Shown: positions 53,737 to 62,257 of the stretch, piece by piece
Position numbering within the stretch: position 1 is the stretch's first letter
Layout of the letters: every line of letters begins with the position of its first letter
Source: Levilactobacillus zymae
GTDB taxonomy: Bacteria; Bacillota; Bacilli; Lactobacillales; Lactobacillaceae
Assembly (NCBI RefSeq): GCF_032190635.1
Contig: NZ_JAVLAS010000001.1
Span: 2,356,001-2,420,000, forward strand
Reading direction: 5' to 3'
DNA length: 64,000 nt
Made by a program: the position numbers and the translations under genes
The notes under the pieces: model-generated
Told to the model about the DNA's origin: nothing
Database searches by the model: none
What the model saw: only the letters and a program-made list of their open reading frames with translations

Positions 53737-55242
53737 TTAGGGCTTAAACGTCCGCGTGGCTTTGACGGCTTGTTGCCACCCGGCATACAAGCGTTGCCGC
53801 CGGGCCTCACCCATGTCGGGCACGAACAGGCGACCATCGGCGTGGATCTGCTCGATCTCATCGAGACTGTCCCAGTAGCCGACCGCCAACCCGGCGGCAA
53901 TCGCGGCCCCCGTCGCCGTGGTTTCTTCGTCGGCCGCTCGTTGGACCGGCGTGTTTAAGATATCGGCCTGGAACTGCATCAAGTAGCGGTTCCGCGACGC
54001 CCCACCGTCGGCCATCAATTCGGAAATCGTGATACCGGTGTCCTGCGTCATGGTGGTTAACACGTCGCGGGTCTGGTAGGCAATCGACTGCAAGGTGGCC
54101 TTGACGAAGTCGTTCCGGTTACTCCCGCGCGTCAGACCAAAGACCGCCCCGCGTGCATCGGGATCCCAATACGGCGCCCCCAACCCGTTAAAGGCCGGGA
54201 CCACGTAGACCTCGTCGTCATCGGTCGAGGCCATGGCGGCCTGCCGCGATTCGGGCACGTTGTCGATGATCTTCAAACTCTCGTGTAGCCAGGCTAACGC
54301 GGTCCCGGCCACCAGGATCGACCCTTCGAGGGCGTAGGTGACCTTGCCGTCCAGCTGATAGGCAATCGTGGTTAGCAGGTTGTGCTTGGACGTTTGCGGT
54401 TCGTGGCCCGTGTTCATCATGGCAAAGGCTCCGTCGCCGTAAGTGTTCTTGACCATCCCCGGCTTAATCGCCAGTTGCCCCAGTAAGGCGGCCGATTGGT
54501 CCCCCATCAGTCCGGCAATCGGCACCTCGACGCCGTAGAACTGGAAGTTCTGGGTGACCCCGTAGACCTCGGAGCTGGATTTCACGGCCGGCAACATGGC
54601 CGCCGGAATGTTCAACCAATTCAAGACGTCGGCGTCCCAGGTCAACTCGTGGATGTTAAACAACATGGTCCGGCTAGCGTTACTGTAGTCGGTCACGTGA
54701 ATCTTACCACCCGATAATTTCCAGGCCAACCAACTATCGACGGTTCCGAAGGCCAACTCACCTTTTTCGGCGCGTTCCTGGGCCCCGGCAACGTGGTCTA
54801 AGATCCACCGAATCTTGGTGGCACTAAAGTAGGCGTCAACCACCAACCCGGTCTTGGCCTGGATCTCGGCACCGTGGTCAGCGGCCAATTGCTTGGCCAA
54901 CGCGGCGGTCTGTTGACTCTGCCAGCCCACGGCCGGATAGATTGGTTCGCCGGTGGCCTTGTCCCAGACAATCGTGGTTTCCCGTTGGCTACTGATCCCG
55001 ATGGCTTGAATGTTCTCCGGGTGAATCGACGCGTCGATCAACGCGCTGGCAATCACCGACAAGACACTGTTCCAGATTTCATTGGCGTCGGATTCGACCC
55101 AACCGGCGTGCGGGTAGGACTGATGGACTTCCTTATACCCCTCAATCACCTTGCGCCCGCTGTGGTCAAAGATAAAGGCCCGCGTACTGCTGGTCCCTTG
55201 GTCAATCGCTAACACGTAGTTCTCCGGCTGCTTTAGTGCCAT
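53737..55242 (-). CDS. glpK: Glycerol kinase
   Basis: Start at ATG 55242 (GGAGGGAG upstream); 501 residues. FGGY-family features [15 protein letters not shown] (ATP site), [52 protein letters not shown] and [17 protein letters not shown]. GlpK phosphorylates glycerol to glycerol 3-phosphate. In many Firmicutes a His in a FHFYG loop (around residue 232) is phosphorylated by HPr; here the aligned residue is Gln234 (NFQFYG), so that activation is probably absent. A cre box lies upstream. No glpF or glpO next to it. Confidence 0.95.
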   Translation of the reverse strand: MALKQPENYVLAIDQGTSSTRAFIFDHSGRKVIEGYKEVHQSYPHAGWVESDANEIWNSVLSVIASALIDASIHPENIQAIGISSQRETTIVWDKATGEPIYPAVGWQSQQTAALAKQLAADHGAEIQAKTGLVVDAYFSATKIRWILDHVAGAQERAEKGELAFGTVDSWLAWKLSGGKIHVTDYSNASRTMLFNIHELTWDADVLNWLNIPAAMLPAVKSSSEVYGVTQNFQFYGVEVPIAGLMGDQSAALLGQLAIKPGMVKNTYGDGAFAMMNTGHEPQTSKHNLLTTIAYQLDGKVTYALEGSILVAGTALAWLHESLKIIDNVPESRQAAMASTDDDEVYVVPAFNGLGAPYWDPDARGAVFGLTRGSNRNDFVKATLQSIAYQTRDVLTTMTQDTGITISELMADGGASRNRYLMQFQADILNTPVQRAADEETTATGAAIAAGLAVGYWDSLDEIEQIHADGRLFVPDMGEARRQRLYAGWQQAVKATRTFKP

Positions 55243-55277
55243 ATGTAAAACTCCCTCCAGTTTCCCGTTCGTCATTT

Positions 55278-55291
55278 CGGAAACGGTTTCA
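55278..55291. promoter_or_regulatory. cre-like box upstream of glpK
   Basis: Read leftward TGAAACCGTTTCCG, matching TGAAARCGYTTWCW at 11 of 14 positions, 36 bases before the glpK start; it suggests CcpA control. Confidence 0.55.
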
Positions 55292-55374
55292 AATTCGCTG
55301 CACTTATCATATCACGAAGTGTGCGTGACTCGGGAAAATTTGTTCTGGCCGACGCAGCCAGCCCACTGACCAAA

Positions 55375-56022
55375 CTAAACGGTCAGGTGCTGTCCCGCCA
55401 GAAACGACGCGGCAAAGTCGCTATCGGTCTTGACCCGCTTACCGAACTCGTCGATCAGCGCGTGAAACTCCTGCCGGTCGCGTAGCCCCAGCGGAAATTG
55501 GGCCAGGACTTGCTTTTGAAACGCGGGGTAGGTCTTCGGCATGGTCGCCCCCAGCCAGCTAAACAAGCGCCGAGCGTAGGTGTCGACCATGAAGGTCCCG
55601 TGATCTAACGTGTACATCAAGATGTAATCGGCGGTCTCGTTGCCGATTCCGGTGATGGCCAGGAGTTCGGCGCGTTCCTGCGCTCCATCCCCCTGCCTGA
55701 GGGCAATCAGATCGTCATCGTGCTCGCCCAACCACGCGGCCAGGCTCAGGATGGCCGCGGCCTTACGGCGGTAAAACCCACTACTTTGAATCAAGGGTGT
55801 AAGGGTCGCTGGCGTCAACGCCCGCAACCGCGCTGGCTCAAAGGCCGTTTCGCGTTTCAGGTTGCGCAGAGCCGGTTCGACGTTACGCCAGTTGGTGTTT
55901 TGTACCAGGATGGCGCCCAGCATGATTTCCACCGGCGTCTCGGCCCAGGGCGTCCCCGGCTTCAACCAGGGTTGTGGCCCCATCGTGCGAGCCATGGTGT
56001 GGTACAGTTCTTCAATGGTCAT
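55375..56022 (-). CDS. HhH-GPD DNA glycosylase (endonuclease III-like)
   Basis: 215 residues with PVEIMLGAILVQNTNWRNV, the helix-hairpin-helix LLAITGIGNETADYILMY and the catalytic Asp in FMVDTYARRL. In endonuclease III the second residue after the hairpin is a Lys that gives AP-lyase activity; here it is Glu (GIGNETAD), and the four C-terminal Cys of the iron-sulfur cluster are missing. It is thus most like monofunctional 3-methyladenine glycosylases of the Nth superfamily (MagIII-type). It removes damaged bases by hydrolysis. Monocistronic. Confidence 0.82.
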   Translation of the reverse strand: MTIEELYHTMARTMGPQPWLKPGTPWAETPVEIMLGAILVQNTNWRNVEPALRNLKRETAFEPARLRALTPATLTPLIQSSGFYRRKAAAILSLAAWLGEHDDDLIALRQGDGAQERAELLAITGIGNETADYILMYTLDHGTFMVDTYARRLFSWLGATMPKTYPAFQKQVLAQFPLGLRDRQEFHALIDEFGKRVKTDSDFAASFLAGQHLTV

Positions 56023-56223
56023 GGTGTATCTCCAATCTATCTCGTAAATATTCGTTTAAAGTGAGCTAGCGATGTGCTTCCCCCGCTAATCATCTACTAC
56101 TAATCGGCATTATTCATCCCTAGCCAAGAAGAAATCAGCTCCCCAAATTTGCCATAAATTTTAGCAATTTACATTTCTAAACGTTAAAGGCTTACCCACG
56201 GGAATGATCCCATCTTGCCTGGA

Positions 56224-56360
56224 GGTCCAGCCCCCACTGGCTCAGGGGTGAAATTTCACTTAGTCGGCGAATTATCCGACTTAGTGAAAGGTCGGCTTTT
56301 GAGACCTGCTTTGGGGCTCAAAACCGTGCCCACCCCGTTCCAGCCGGTGGGGGCTGGGCC
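56224..56360 (+). repeat. Dispersed structured repeat R2, copy 1
   Basis: 137 bp folding as a cloverleaf-like unit: an outer 19-bp imperfect stem (GGTCCAGCCCCCAC / GTGGGGGCTGGGCC), a perfect 14-bp hairpin (TTTCACTTAGTCGG / CCGACTTAGTGAAA at 56254-56289) and a second hairpin (TTTTGAG / CTCAAAA at 56297-56323). Related to 50094-50193 on the other strand. Confidence 0.8.
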
Positions 56361-56386
56361 GGAAGGCAGCCAGTTTAGACTAACGC

Positions 56387-56413
56387 AAAAAGGAGGCCAA
56401 AGTTGGTCTCCTT
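56387..56413 (-). terminator. Terminator of the 83-residue gene
   Basis: AAAGGAG-CC and GG-CTCCTTT pair; read leftward five U follow. Confidence 0.7.
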
Positions 56414-56471
56414 TCCGTGAACCCCTAACGCTTAAGGCCGGTAACCGCTAACAATCGCCGGTAAAACTCGA

Positions 56472-56720
56472 TTACCGCTTGATGGTTAAGCGAATGTCGG
56501 CATCCACGTCTTTAGGATGGAGCTCTTCGTTGTAATCAAAATCCGCACTCTTAAAGTAGTGCTTAATCTCGTCGTTGAGTTCTTCGACGGGCCGCACGTC
56601 CTTATCCAAGCGTTTTAATAAAAGCGTGTATTCCTTAGAGTCTTCATCGACGTTTTCGAAGTGGTATTCAATCGCTTCGGAATTCAAAATTTCTTGAATC
56701 AACTGCCGTTCAGTCATCAT
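56472..56720 (-). CDS. Hypothetical acidic protein, 82 residues
   Basis: Start at ATG 56720 (or 56717), with GCGAGG 5 bases upstream; an upstream in-frame extension has no ribosome site. The product (MMTERQLIQEILNSEAIEYH at the start) is short, acidic and helical, with paired Asp/Glu segments (NVDEDSKEYTLLLKRLDKDV). No recognised motif. Has a terminator; divergent from the YczE-like gene. Confidence 0.6.
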   Translation of the reverse strand: MMTERQLIQEILNSEAIEYHFENVDEDSKEYTLLLKRLDKDVRPVEELNDEIKHYFKSADFDYNEELHPKDVDADIRLTIKR

Positions 56721-56900
56721 TTCTACCTCGCTTATATTTAATTTCGTTACACCTACTATTCTACTATAGTTTTCCGCCAATCATTTGTTAATTATTTTAT
56801 CGTCCCAAACAATTTTACCCGCTAAATCCCGTCAGGGCCTTCCCCTTTCCCGTTTTTTCGGTTAGACTAACAACTAGACTAACTCGAGGAGATGACACTG

Positions 56901-57557
56901 GTGGCAAAAATGCAGGATTTTGGACAACGCATGCGCTTTTTGGCCTTTTCCATCTTCCTGAACTCCGCCGCCAACGCGTTAACCATCTCCACCAACCTGG
57001 GGAGTGCCGTGTGGACCGGATCATCGGTCAACCTAGCCAACTGGATTCACGTGCCGCTGGGGACCACGCTGTTCATCTACGGCATCGTGATTACCCTCCT
57101 AAATCAGCTGTTACTGGGGCGCTTCGATCGGCGCCGCCTGGTATCCAACCTCCTCTACATCATCCCGTTTAGCTACCTGGTCGAGTGGATCGGGTACTTC
57201 TGGGACTGGCTGGGGGTCGGCCAACTGGGGTTAGTGGCCCGCATTATCGTCGACATCATCGGGCTCACCGGGGTGGCGTTCGCCGTGTCGATCTATCAAC
57301 GCTGCAACATCATCATGCACCCCAACGACGACCTGTCCTACATCATCCGCTTCCGGTTTCTCCACGGATCGGCCATCATCGCACAGTGGGCGAGCTATCT
57401 GCCCCCGGTAATCATCATCGCGCTATCCTACTGGGCCACCGGGCAACTGCACGCCATCGGCTTTGGGACCATCTGGGCACTGGTCACGCAAGGCGCCGTG
57501 ATGGGCTGGGCCGACGTTCACGTCTTTTCGCGGTTGAAGCACCACGTCGACGTTTAA
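56901..57557 (+). CDS. YczE/YitT-like membrane protein
   Basis: GTG at 56901 favoured (GAGGAG 9 bases upstream; the ATG at 56892 abuts it); 218 residues. Five to six hydrophobic segments, with SAANALTISTNLGSAVWTGSSVNLANW, an element seen in YczE/YyaS/YitT family proteins, and NIIMHPNDDLSYIIRFRF. The family is of unknown biochemical function. Strong hairpin downstream (57578-57629). Confidence 0.75.
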   Translation: MAKMQDFGQRMRFLAFSIFLNSAANALTISTNLGSAVWTGSSVNLANWIHVPLGTTLFIYGIVITLLNQLLLGRFDRRRLVSNLLYIIPFSYLVEWIGYFWDWLGVGQLGLVARIIVDIIGLTGVAFAVSIYQRCNIIMHPNDDLSYIIRFRFLHGSAIIAQWASYLPPVIIIALSYWATGQLHAIGFGTIWALVTQGAVMGWADVHVFSRLKHHVDV

Positions 57558-57577
57558 GTTAATTGAATGTAACCTAA

Positions 57578-57629
57578 AACAGGCACCGCTACGGATTTCC
57601 GATGAAAAACCCGCAGTGGTGCCTGTTCT
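57578..57629. terminator. Bidirectional terminator
   Basis: Arms AACAGGCACC and GGTGCCTGTT pair with further inner pairing; it lies between the converging genes at 57557 and 57636. Confidence 0.75.
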
Positions 57630-57635
57630 ATTGTC

Positions 57636-58499
57636 TCATTCCTTAACCAGTAATACGATTCCCTCACCGGGGTATTCACCCGCATCGGCCTCGTCATCGC
57701 TGATCGCTAAGACGCCACCGCCCACGTACCAGCCGCGATAGCCAGCCCGTACTTTGGCGGTGTAGCCGACCCGGCTTAAGGCCCGGTCGATGGCCGCCGC
57801 ATCGTACGGTGCCTGGGCCTCGAACGTCACGACCTTGACTGTGCGGTTGGGCACGTTGTTCAACAAGCGCTTGAAGTCGGCCATCCCCGCCGCCGTAGTG
57901 GGATCGTACTCCCCGACCGTGCGATCGTCACCCAGGTTCAGGTAGCTATTCGCCGCCACGTAGACCCGTTGATCGTACCGGGCCGTGGGGAACAGCTACA
58001 TCACGGTCGCGTCCGCGGGATTGACCGCGGCATGTTGCGGACTCTGGTACAACGCGGCTAGGTTCATCCGCGCTAAAGGAACGGTCGCCGGTGCCACGGC
58101 TACGGGCGTCTTAACGGCGTTCGAGCCGCCCTGGATCACCGGGGCGGCCTTCAGATACCCCCGCCAGATCCAGCCACCACTGGTGTAGTCGCCGTTATTA
58201 ACGTGATAGTAAATTAGCTGTCGGTGCGTGGCCTTATCATAGAGCTTCTCGTGTGCGTTGGTGTACCACACCTGGTTCGGTGTCGCGGCGTTAGCCCCGT
58301 AGCGCACCCCCAGATGAGCCGAGTACCGGGCGCCCCGCGTGGCGGTGTAGCTATACTGGCCCATTGAATGGCGCCAGACTAACCGCACGGAACGGCTACG
58401 CGCCGCCGAATAATTGCGTTGACTAGCCGATGCGGTGCTGCCCCCGAATAGTCCTAAGCTCAACCCCAGCGCCAACATCCCCTGAACATAATGTTTCAT
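57636..58499 (-). pseudogene. Secreted protein gene interrupted by one amber codon
   Basis: Codons run in one frame from ATG 58499 (signal peptide MKHYVQGMLALGLSLGLF; cleavage near STASA) to a TAG at 57996-57998, and continue in the same frame after it to a stop at 57636. The upstream part has GARYSAHLGVRYG and VWYTNAHEKLYDKATHRQ, an SH3/SLAP-like surface-attachment repeat; the part after TAG begins LFPTARYDQRVYVAANSYLNLG and has no ribosome site of its own. A single C-to-T change (CAG to TAG) explains it. Full length would be 287 residues. The product should be truncated to 167 residues unless amber suppression occurs. Function of the intact protein unknown. Confidence 0.75.
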
Positions 58500-58656
58500 A
58501 TTGAAAACCCCTTCCTTAAAATTAAGGGTAGCACTTTTAACTGGCAGCAGGTTTCCTTTTTAAACAATTAAGGATATTTCGCAGTAACTCTAGCGAGCGA
58601 TTAGCCAGCCAGCTAAGCGCTGGCCCGGGAAACTAAAAAAACTGGGGGCCATTTAA

Positions 58657-58703
58657 CGACCAAGCGACCACACTTCCTGAATTGGAAGCGTGGTCGCTTG
58701 GTC
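58657..58703. other. Long hairpin downstream of the esterase gene
   Basis: GACCAAGCGACCAC-A-CTTCC and GGAAG-C-GTGGTCGCTTGGTC pair over about 20 bp around a 6-base loop; the U tracts are weak. Likely the esterase terminator. Confidence 0.6.
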
Positions 58704-58746
58704 ATAAATCCTCATCACCTAAAACGGTTAGGTGGCTAAGCCCACC

Positions 58747-59649
58747 CTAATCTTCCGGCAAGGCACCGGTTAAGATGAACTGTTTAATTTCCTTCAACGT
58801 CCGCTTGGTCTCCGGCAACTTACGCCACAGGATGTAGTCATGGAGCATCGACCGCACCGCGTGGGCCGCAAAGTCGGTTCCCGTCGCGTCTTCTAACTTC
58901 TGTACCAAGCGTTGGTCGTCGGCCGACAATAACTCGTTGGTCCCGTAATACAGGAGAATGGGGCCCAGATCATCAAAGTTACCATAAATCGGGCTAACCC
59001 GGGGATCGGTCACCGGATGGTCGCCGGCGTATTCAAACCCAATCTTCTTCAGCGTCGCCAACGTCAGGTACGGATCGTGCTTGGCTGCGGCGGTCAGATC
59101 CGGATTCATCATGCTCAGGTCGGTCCAGGGCGAGATCAGAATCGTTCCGGCCGGCAAGGCTTCTTGATGGACCTTTAACTGCTGCAACAGCGTCAACGCT
59201 AAGCCACCACCCGCCGAGTCCCCCATCAAGAAGAACTGGTCGTCGGGATACTGGGCGTGCAGATACCCGTAGGCATTGCCCGCAAAGCCCAGGGTGTCGT
59301 CAACCGTGGCTTCCGGCACCAACGGATAATCGACGTACGAGATTCGCAGGTTGGCCTCCCGAATCAACGCCGTCATCATCTCGCGGTGACTCGCGGTGCC
59401 CTGCATGGTGTAGGCGCCGCCATGAAATAAGATGATGTGTTGGGGCAACGGGGCGCCGGTCGCGGCGGTCAGGATCCGGCCACCAAAAATTTCTCGTTCC
59501 TTAGTCACGATGTCGGCCGGAAATTTCGCCGGCACCACGGCTAGGTTACGCCGACTGGGCTGTAAAAAAGCCTGTTGGATCTGTTGCTTGAGTTGACTGT
59601 GCTGGGTCTTGAAGAGTAACCATTTCCCACGCAAGCTCACGACTATCAC
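58747..59649 (-). CDS. Alpha/beta-hydrolase, HSL-type esterase
   Basis: GTG at 59649 favoured (AAGGA 9 bases upstream; other GTG codons nearby also possible); about 300 residues. HGGAYTMQ (the oxyanion-hole HGG of the hormone-sensitive lipase group), nucleophile GDSAGGGLAL, Asp in the YYGTNELLSAD region and His in MLHDYILW complete the triad. These enzymes hydrolyse short acyl esters in the cytoplasm. Monocistronic. Confidence 0.85.
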   Translation of the reverse strand: MIVVSLRGKWLLFKTQHSQLKQQIQQAFLQPSRRNLAVVPAKFPADIVTKEREIFGGRILTAATGAPLPQHIILFHGGAYTMQGTASHREMMTALIREANLRISYVDYPLVPEATVDDTLGFAGNAYGYLHAQYPDDQFFLMGDSAGGGLALTLLQQLKVHQEALPAGTILISPWTDLSMMNPDLTAAAKHDPYLTLATLKKIGFEYAGDHPVTDPRVSPIYGNFDDLGPILLYYGTNELLSADDQRLVQKLEDATGTDFAAHAVRSMLHDYILWRKLPETKRTLKEIKQFILTGALPED

Positions 59650-59805
59650 CCTATCTTTTCCTTCGTCAATTTCTCGCACTCTTAGGGATAGTATACAGCG
59701 TTTCGCCCAAAAACGCTTGAAATCTCGAAAGGAATCACTAGGCTATTCCCGCAAAAACCGTTAGAATAGAGCCAGAACAACGCTGATTGAAAGGGTGGTA
59801 AAACA

Positions 59806-60600
59806 ATGACAAACAGTCGGATTTTAAAGGTGACGGGCGGCCTCAACTTCCGCGAACTCGGGGGGTATCCTACCGTCGATGGGCGCACCGTGAAGTGGCA
59901 CAAGTTGGTGCGGACCGCGGGGTTAGATAAGCTCACGACCGCCGACCAAGACTACTTAGCACACTACGGGGTCGTGGCCGACGTGGACTTCCGGTCCAAA
60001 GACGAGCGAACCCAGTCCCCCGACAAGGTCCCGACCGGTGCGACCTATCACTTTTTACCGGTCTTCCCGGACGGCGACGAGACCGACGCTTCGGCCAGCC
60101 AAGCCGACCTGGAACGCCGCTTCTCTAGCGACGGAACGGCCGGCTACCAGCACATGCTGGAAGTCTACCGCAACATGATCACCTTACAGACCGCCCAAAG
60201 TGCTTACCACGACTTTCTGGCCACCCTTTTAGCTAACGAGCAGACCGATCAGGCCGTCCTGTTTCACTGCACCGCCGGTAAGGACCGGACCGGCATGGGC
60301 GCCTTCTTAGCGCTCAGTGCCCTGGGCGTCGACCCCCAAGTCATTCGGCACGACTACCTGCTGACCAACGAAAACGTGGTTCCCATGGTGGACAAGATGT
60401 TAGCCCAGGCTAAAGCCGCCGGTAAAGGGGACGCCTTTATCGCCAACATCCGGGCGCTGTCCACGGTCAATCCGGACTACTTCGATACCGCCATGAAGGT
60501 CATCAACACCCAATACGGCGGGGTCCAAGATTACCTGCGTGACGTCCTCGACTTTTCCCGTAAGGACGTTGAAGCCCTGAAAGAACTCTACCTTGATTAA
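59806..60600 (+). CDS. Tyrosine-protein phosphatase (MptpB/LipA-like)
   Basis: 264 residues, start ATG (AAAGGGTGG upstream). N-terminal FRELGGYPTVDG, then the active-site loop HCTAGKDRTGMG (Cys-x5-Arg) with the general acid region upstream (DVDFRSKDER) and an extended helical insertion. This is the Tyr_phosphatase_3 family that dephosphorylates phosphotyrosine and sometimes phosphoinositides. Its terminator is followed by repeat R1 copy 2. Confidence 0.9.
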   Translation: MTNSRILKVTGGLNFRELGGYPTVDGRTVKWHKLVRTAGLDKLTTADQDYLAHYGVVADVDFRSKDERTQSPDKVPTGATYHFLPVFPDGDETDASASQADLERRFSSDGTAGYQHMLEVYRNMITLQTAQSAYHDFLATLLANEQTDQAVLFHCTAGKDRTGMGAFLALSALGVDPQVIRHDYLLTNENVVPMVDKMLAQAKAAGKGDAFIANIRALSTVNPDYFDTAMKVINTQYGGVQDYLRDVLDFSRKDVEALKELYLD

Positions 60601-60605
60601 GTCAG

Positions 60606-60636
60606 AAGTCTGGGACAATCGTCTCGGACTTTTTTG
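60606..60636 (+). terminator. Terminator of the phosphatase gene
   Basis: AAGTCTGGGAC and GTCTCGGACTT pair with minor mismatches around AATC; TTTTT follows. Confidence 0.85.
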
Positions 60637-60649
60637 TCTTCGAATGGCT

Positions 60650-60776
60650 GGTGTCGAAACGTGCGCCAAAAGGCAGCTGGTTCCGCTTAACCCCGTAAGT
60701 CAGGTAATCCAATTCCAGGATTATCTGACTTACGAACCGTCGTTCATGCTCACCAGCTAACCGCCTTTTGGCCCAC
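60650..60776 (+). repeat. Dispersed structured repeat R1, copy 2
   Basis: About 127 bp. The first ~50 bases (from GGTGTCGAAACGTGCGCC) match 10214-10263 without a difference by eye. The inner stem here is perfect (GTAAGTCAGGTAATCC / GGATTATCTGACTTAC), and the outer arms pair as in copy 1. Confidence 0.8.
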
Positions 60777-60860
60777 TTTTTTCGTGATACTTGGCTTGTG
60801 TCCCACCGCGGCTTCTTCTATAATAACTGGGTATTTGCATAAGCAGAAAGGACGGATCCC

Positions 60861-61808
60861 GTGAAGAAAAAACTAACTTTGGCCCTCCCCTTAGTGGGGG
60901 CGGCCGCAACCGCCTTATTGGCCAGTGAACACCTGTTTAATTTCGCGTTCAAACGGGTCAACTACGTCCCCGAAACCTCCGCGGATAAGCAGAAATACGC
61001 GGACGCCTACTACGCTTACGTCGACTGGTACCAGGCCATCGACAAGCAAACCTGGTACCTGCACGAACACGATGCCAGAAATCGGATGGTCGCCGAATAC
61101 ATCCCCGCTGAGACCGCCAGTGACCGCACGGTAATCATCGGCCACGGCTACAAGGGTAACGGCGAAACCATGGCGAATTTCGCTCAGATGTACCACAACC
61201 TCGGGTTTAACGTGTTGTTACCCGACGACCGGGGTCACGGCGAAAGCGCCGGTAAATACATCAGCTTCGGTTGGCTGGACCGGTTGGATTACCTGCAATG
61301 GATTCAGCAGGTCATCGACCGTAGCGACCGGCCCGTGAAGATTCTCCTGTTCGGCGTGTCGATGGGCGGGGCCACCATGGAGATGTTGTCGGGTGAAAGC
61401 CTCCCGCCACAGGTCAAAGCCATCATCGCCGACTGCGGCTATTCCAGTGTCGAGGCCAAACTGGTCTATTTGCTGAAGCGCCAATATCATTTACCCAAGT
61501 ATCCAATTGAACCGCTGGTCTCCACCATCTCTAAGCGGCGGCTGGGCTACTACTTAAACGACGTGACGGCGACCGGGCAACTCAAGAAAAACACGCGACC
61601 GATCCTGTTCATTCACGGTGAAAAGGACGTGTACGTACCGGTGGGGATGGCCTACGAGAATTACGCGGCGACCCACGCACCTAAGCAGCTGTGGATCGTG
61701 AAAAACGCCTCACACGCGGAGAGTTTCTGGATCAACCCGCAACGTTACCAGCAACGGGTGGTCCACTTCTTGAACACGTATTTCGACCCGCAGCAACCGT
61801 CGGCGTAG
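60861..61808 (+). CDS. Alpha/beta-hydrolase with N-terminal membrane segment
   Basis: 315 residues. MKKKLTLALPLVGAAATALL looks like a signal anchor, so the enzyme is probably extracytoplasmic. Catalytic elements: HGYKGNGETMANF, DDRGHGES, nucleophile LFGVSMGGATME, Asp in HGEKDVYVP and His in NASHAESF. Belongs to the serine aminopeptidase-like hydrolase group (Hydrolase_4-like); substrate unknown. Has its own ribosome site (AAAGGACGGATCC region). Confidence 0.85.
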   Translation: MKKKLTLALPLVGAAATALLASEHLFNFAFKRVNYVPETSADKQKYADAYYAYVDWYQAIDKQTWYLHEHDARNRMVAEYIPAETASDRTVIIGHGYKGNGETMANFAQMYHNLGFNVLLPDDRGHGESAGKYISFGWLDRLDYLQWIQQVIDRSDRPVKILLFGVSMGGATMEMLSGESLPPQVKAIIADCGYSSVEAKLVYLLKRQYHLPKYPIEPLVSTISKRRLGYYLNDVTATGQLKKNTRPILFIHGEKDVYVPVGMAYENYAATHAPKQLWIVKNASHAESFWINPQRYQQRVVHFLNTYFDPQQPSA

Positions 61809-61966
61809 GTCTTAACCAGAATCTAAGGACTTTAGATTTACTTTACCAAATCGTCAAAAAGTCGTCACGGCTTACCCCATTTTCTATTCACAACTCCCGG
61901 GTATAGTTATCATCATAGTAATTCGCCAGTAACGGTTACTAGTCAAAATCTTTATCCAATCCCCTT
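61809..61966. other. Gap before the small RNA candidate
   Basis: About 160 bases with no gene. TATAGT at 61902-61907 is a possible -10 for the downstream RNA, with a weak -35. Confidence 0.35.
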
Positions 61967-62110
61967 TTGAATTCTCTCCCCCTAAGAGAATTCAATTCCT
62001 CGTCAGGTTCTCCTCAAACCTGATGAACTCCTCAAATTTGAGTTTCTCCCCTCATAAGAAACTCACTCCTCATAAAAGTCCCTTCGGCTTCCTCGGCTGA
62101 AGGGATTTTT
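61967..62110 (+). ncRNA. Candidate small RNA with C-rich (anti-Shine-Dalgarno) loops
   Basis: A chain of hairpins: an 11-bp stem TTGAATTCTCT/AGAGAATTCAA with loop CCCCCTA; a 7-bp stem TCAGGTT/AACCTGA with loop CTCCTCA; an 8-bp stem GAGTTTCT/AGAAACTC with loop CCCCTCATA; then a terminator stem TCCCTTC/GAAGGGA whose loop holds TTCCTC, followed by TTTTT. Linkers also carry ATTCCTC, CTCCTCA and CTCCTCAT. All are complementary to AGGAG/GGAGG ribosome sites. No open reading frame is present. Confidence 0.6.
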
Positions 62111-62257
62111 GGTTTACCGCTAGGGTTTATCATAATATTTATAAGTAGTTTAGCTTGCCATTAACTCGCAGCATCCTATAATGGAACCATGAAACGTTGC
62201 ATATAATAAACTATACATCATTGTGATTTTACCCTTTTACAAGGAGGATCCTGTTTT

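Larger units (their letters stand above)
56056..56460. other. Intergenic region with repeat R2
   Basis: About 400 bases holding R2 copy 1 (56224-56360), a terminator for the leftward gene at 56387-56413 and no gene. Confidence 0.6.

Noticed and set aside
61967..62110. Repeated CTCCTC motifs considered as a CRISPR array or tandem repeat
   Set aside because: Spacing is irregular, the motifs sit in loops of different hairpins, and no cas genes occur nearby.
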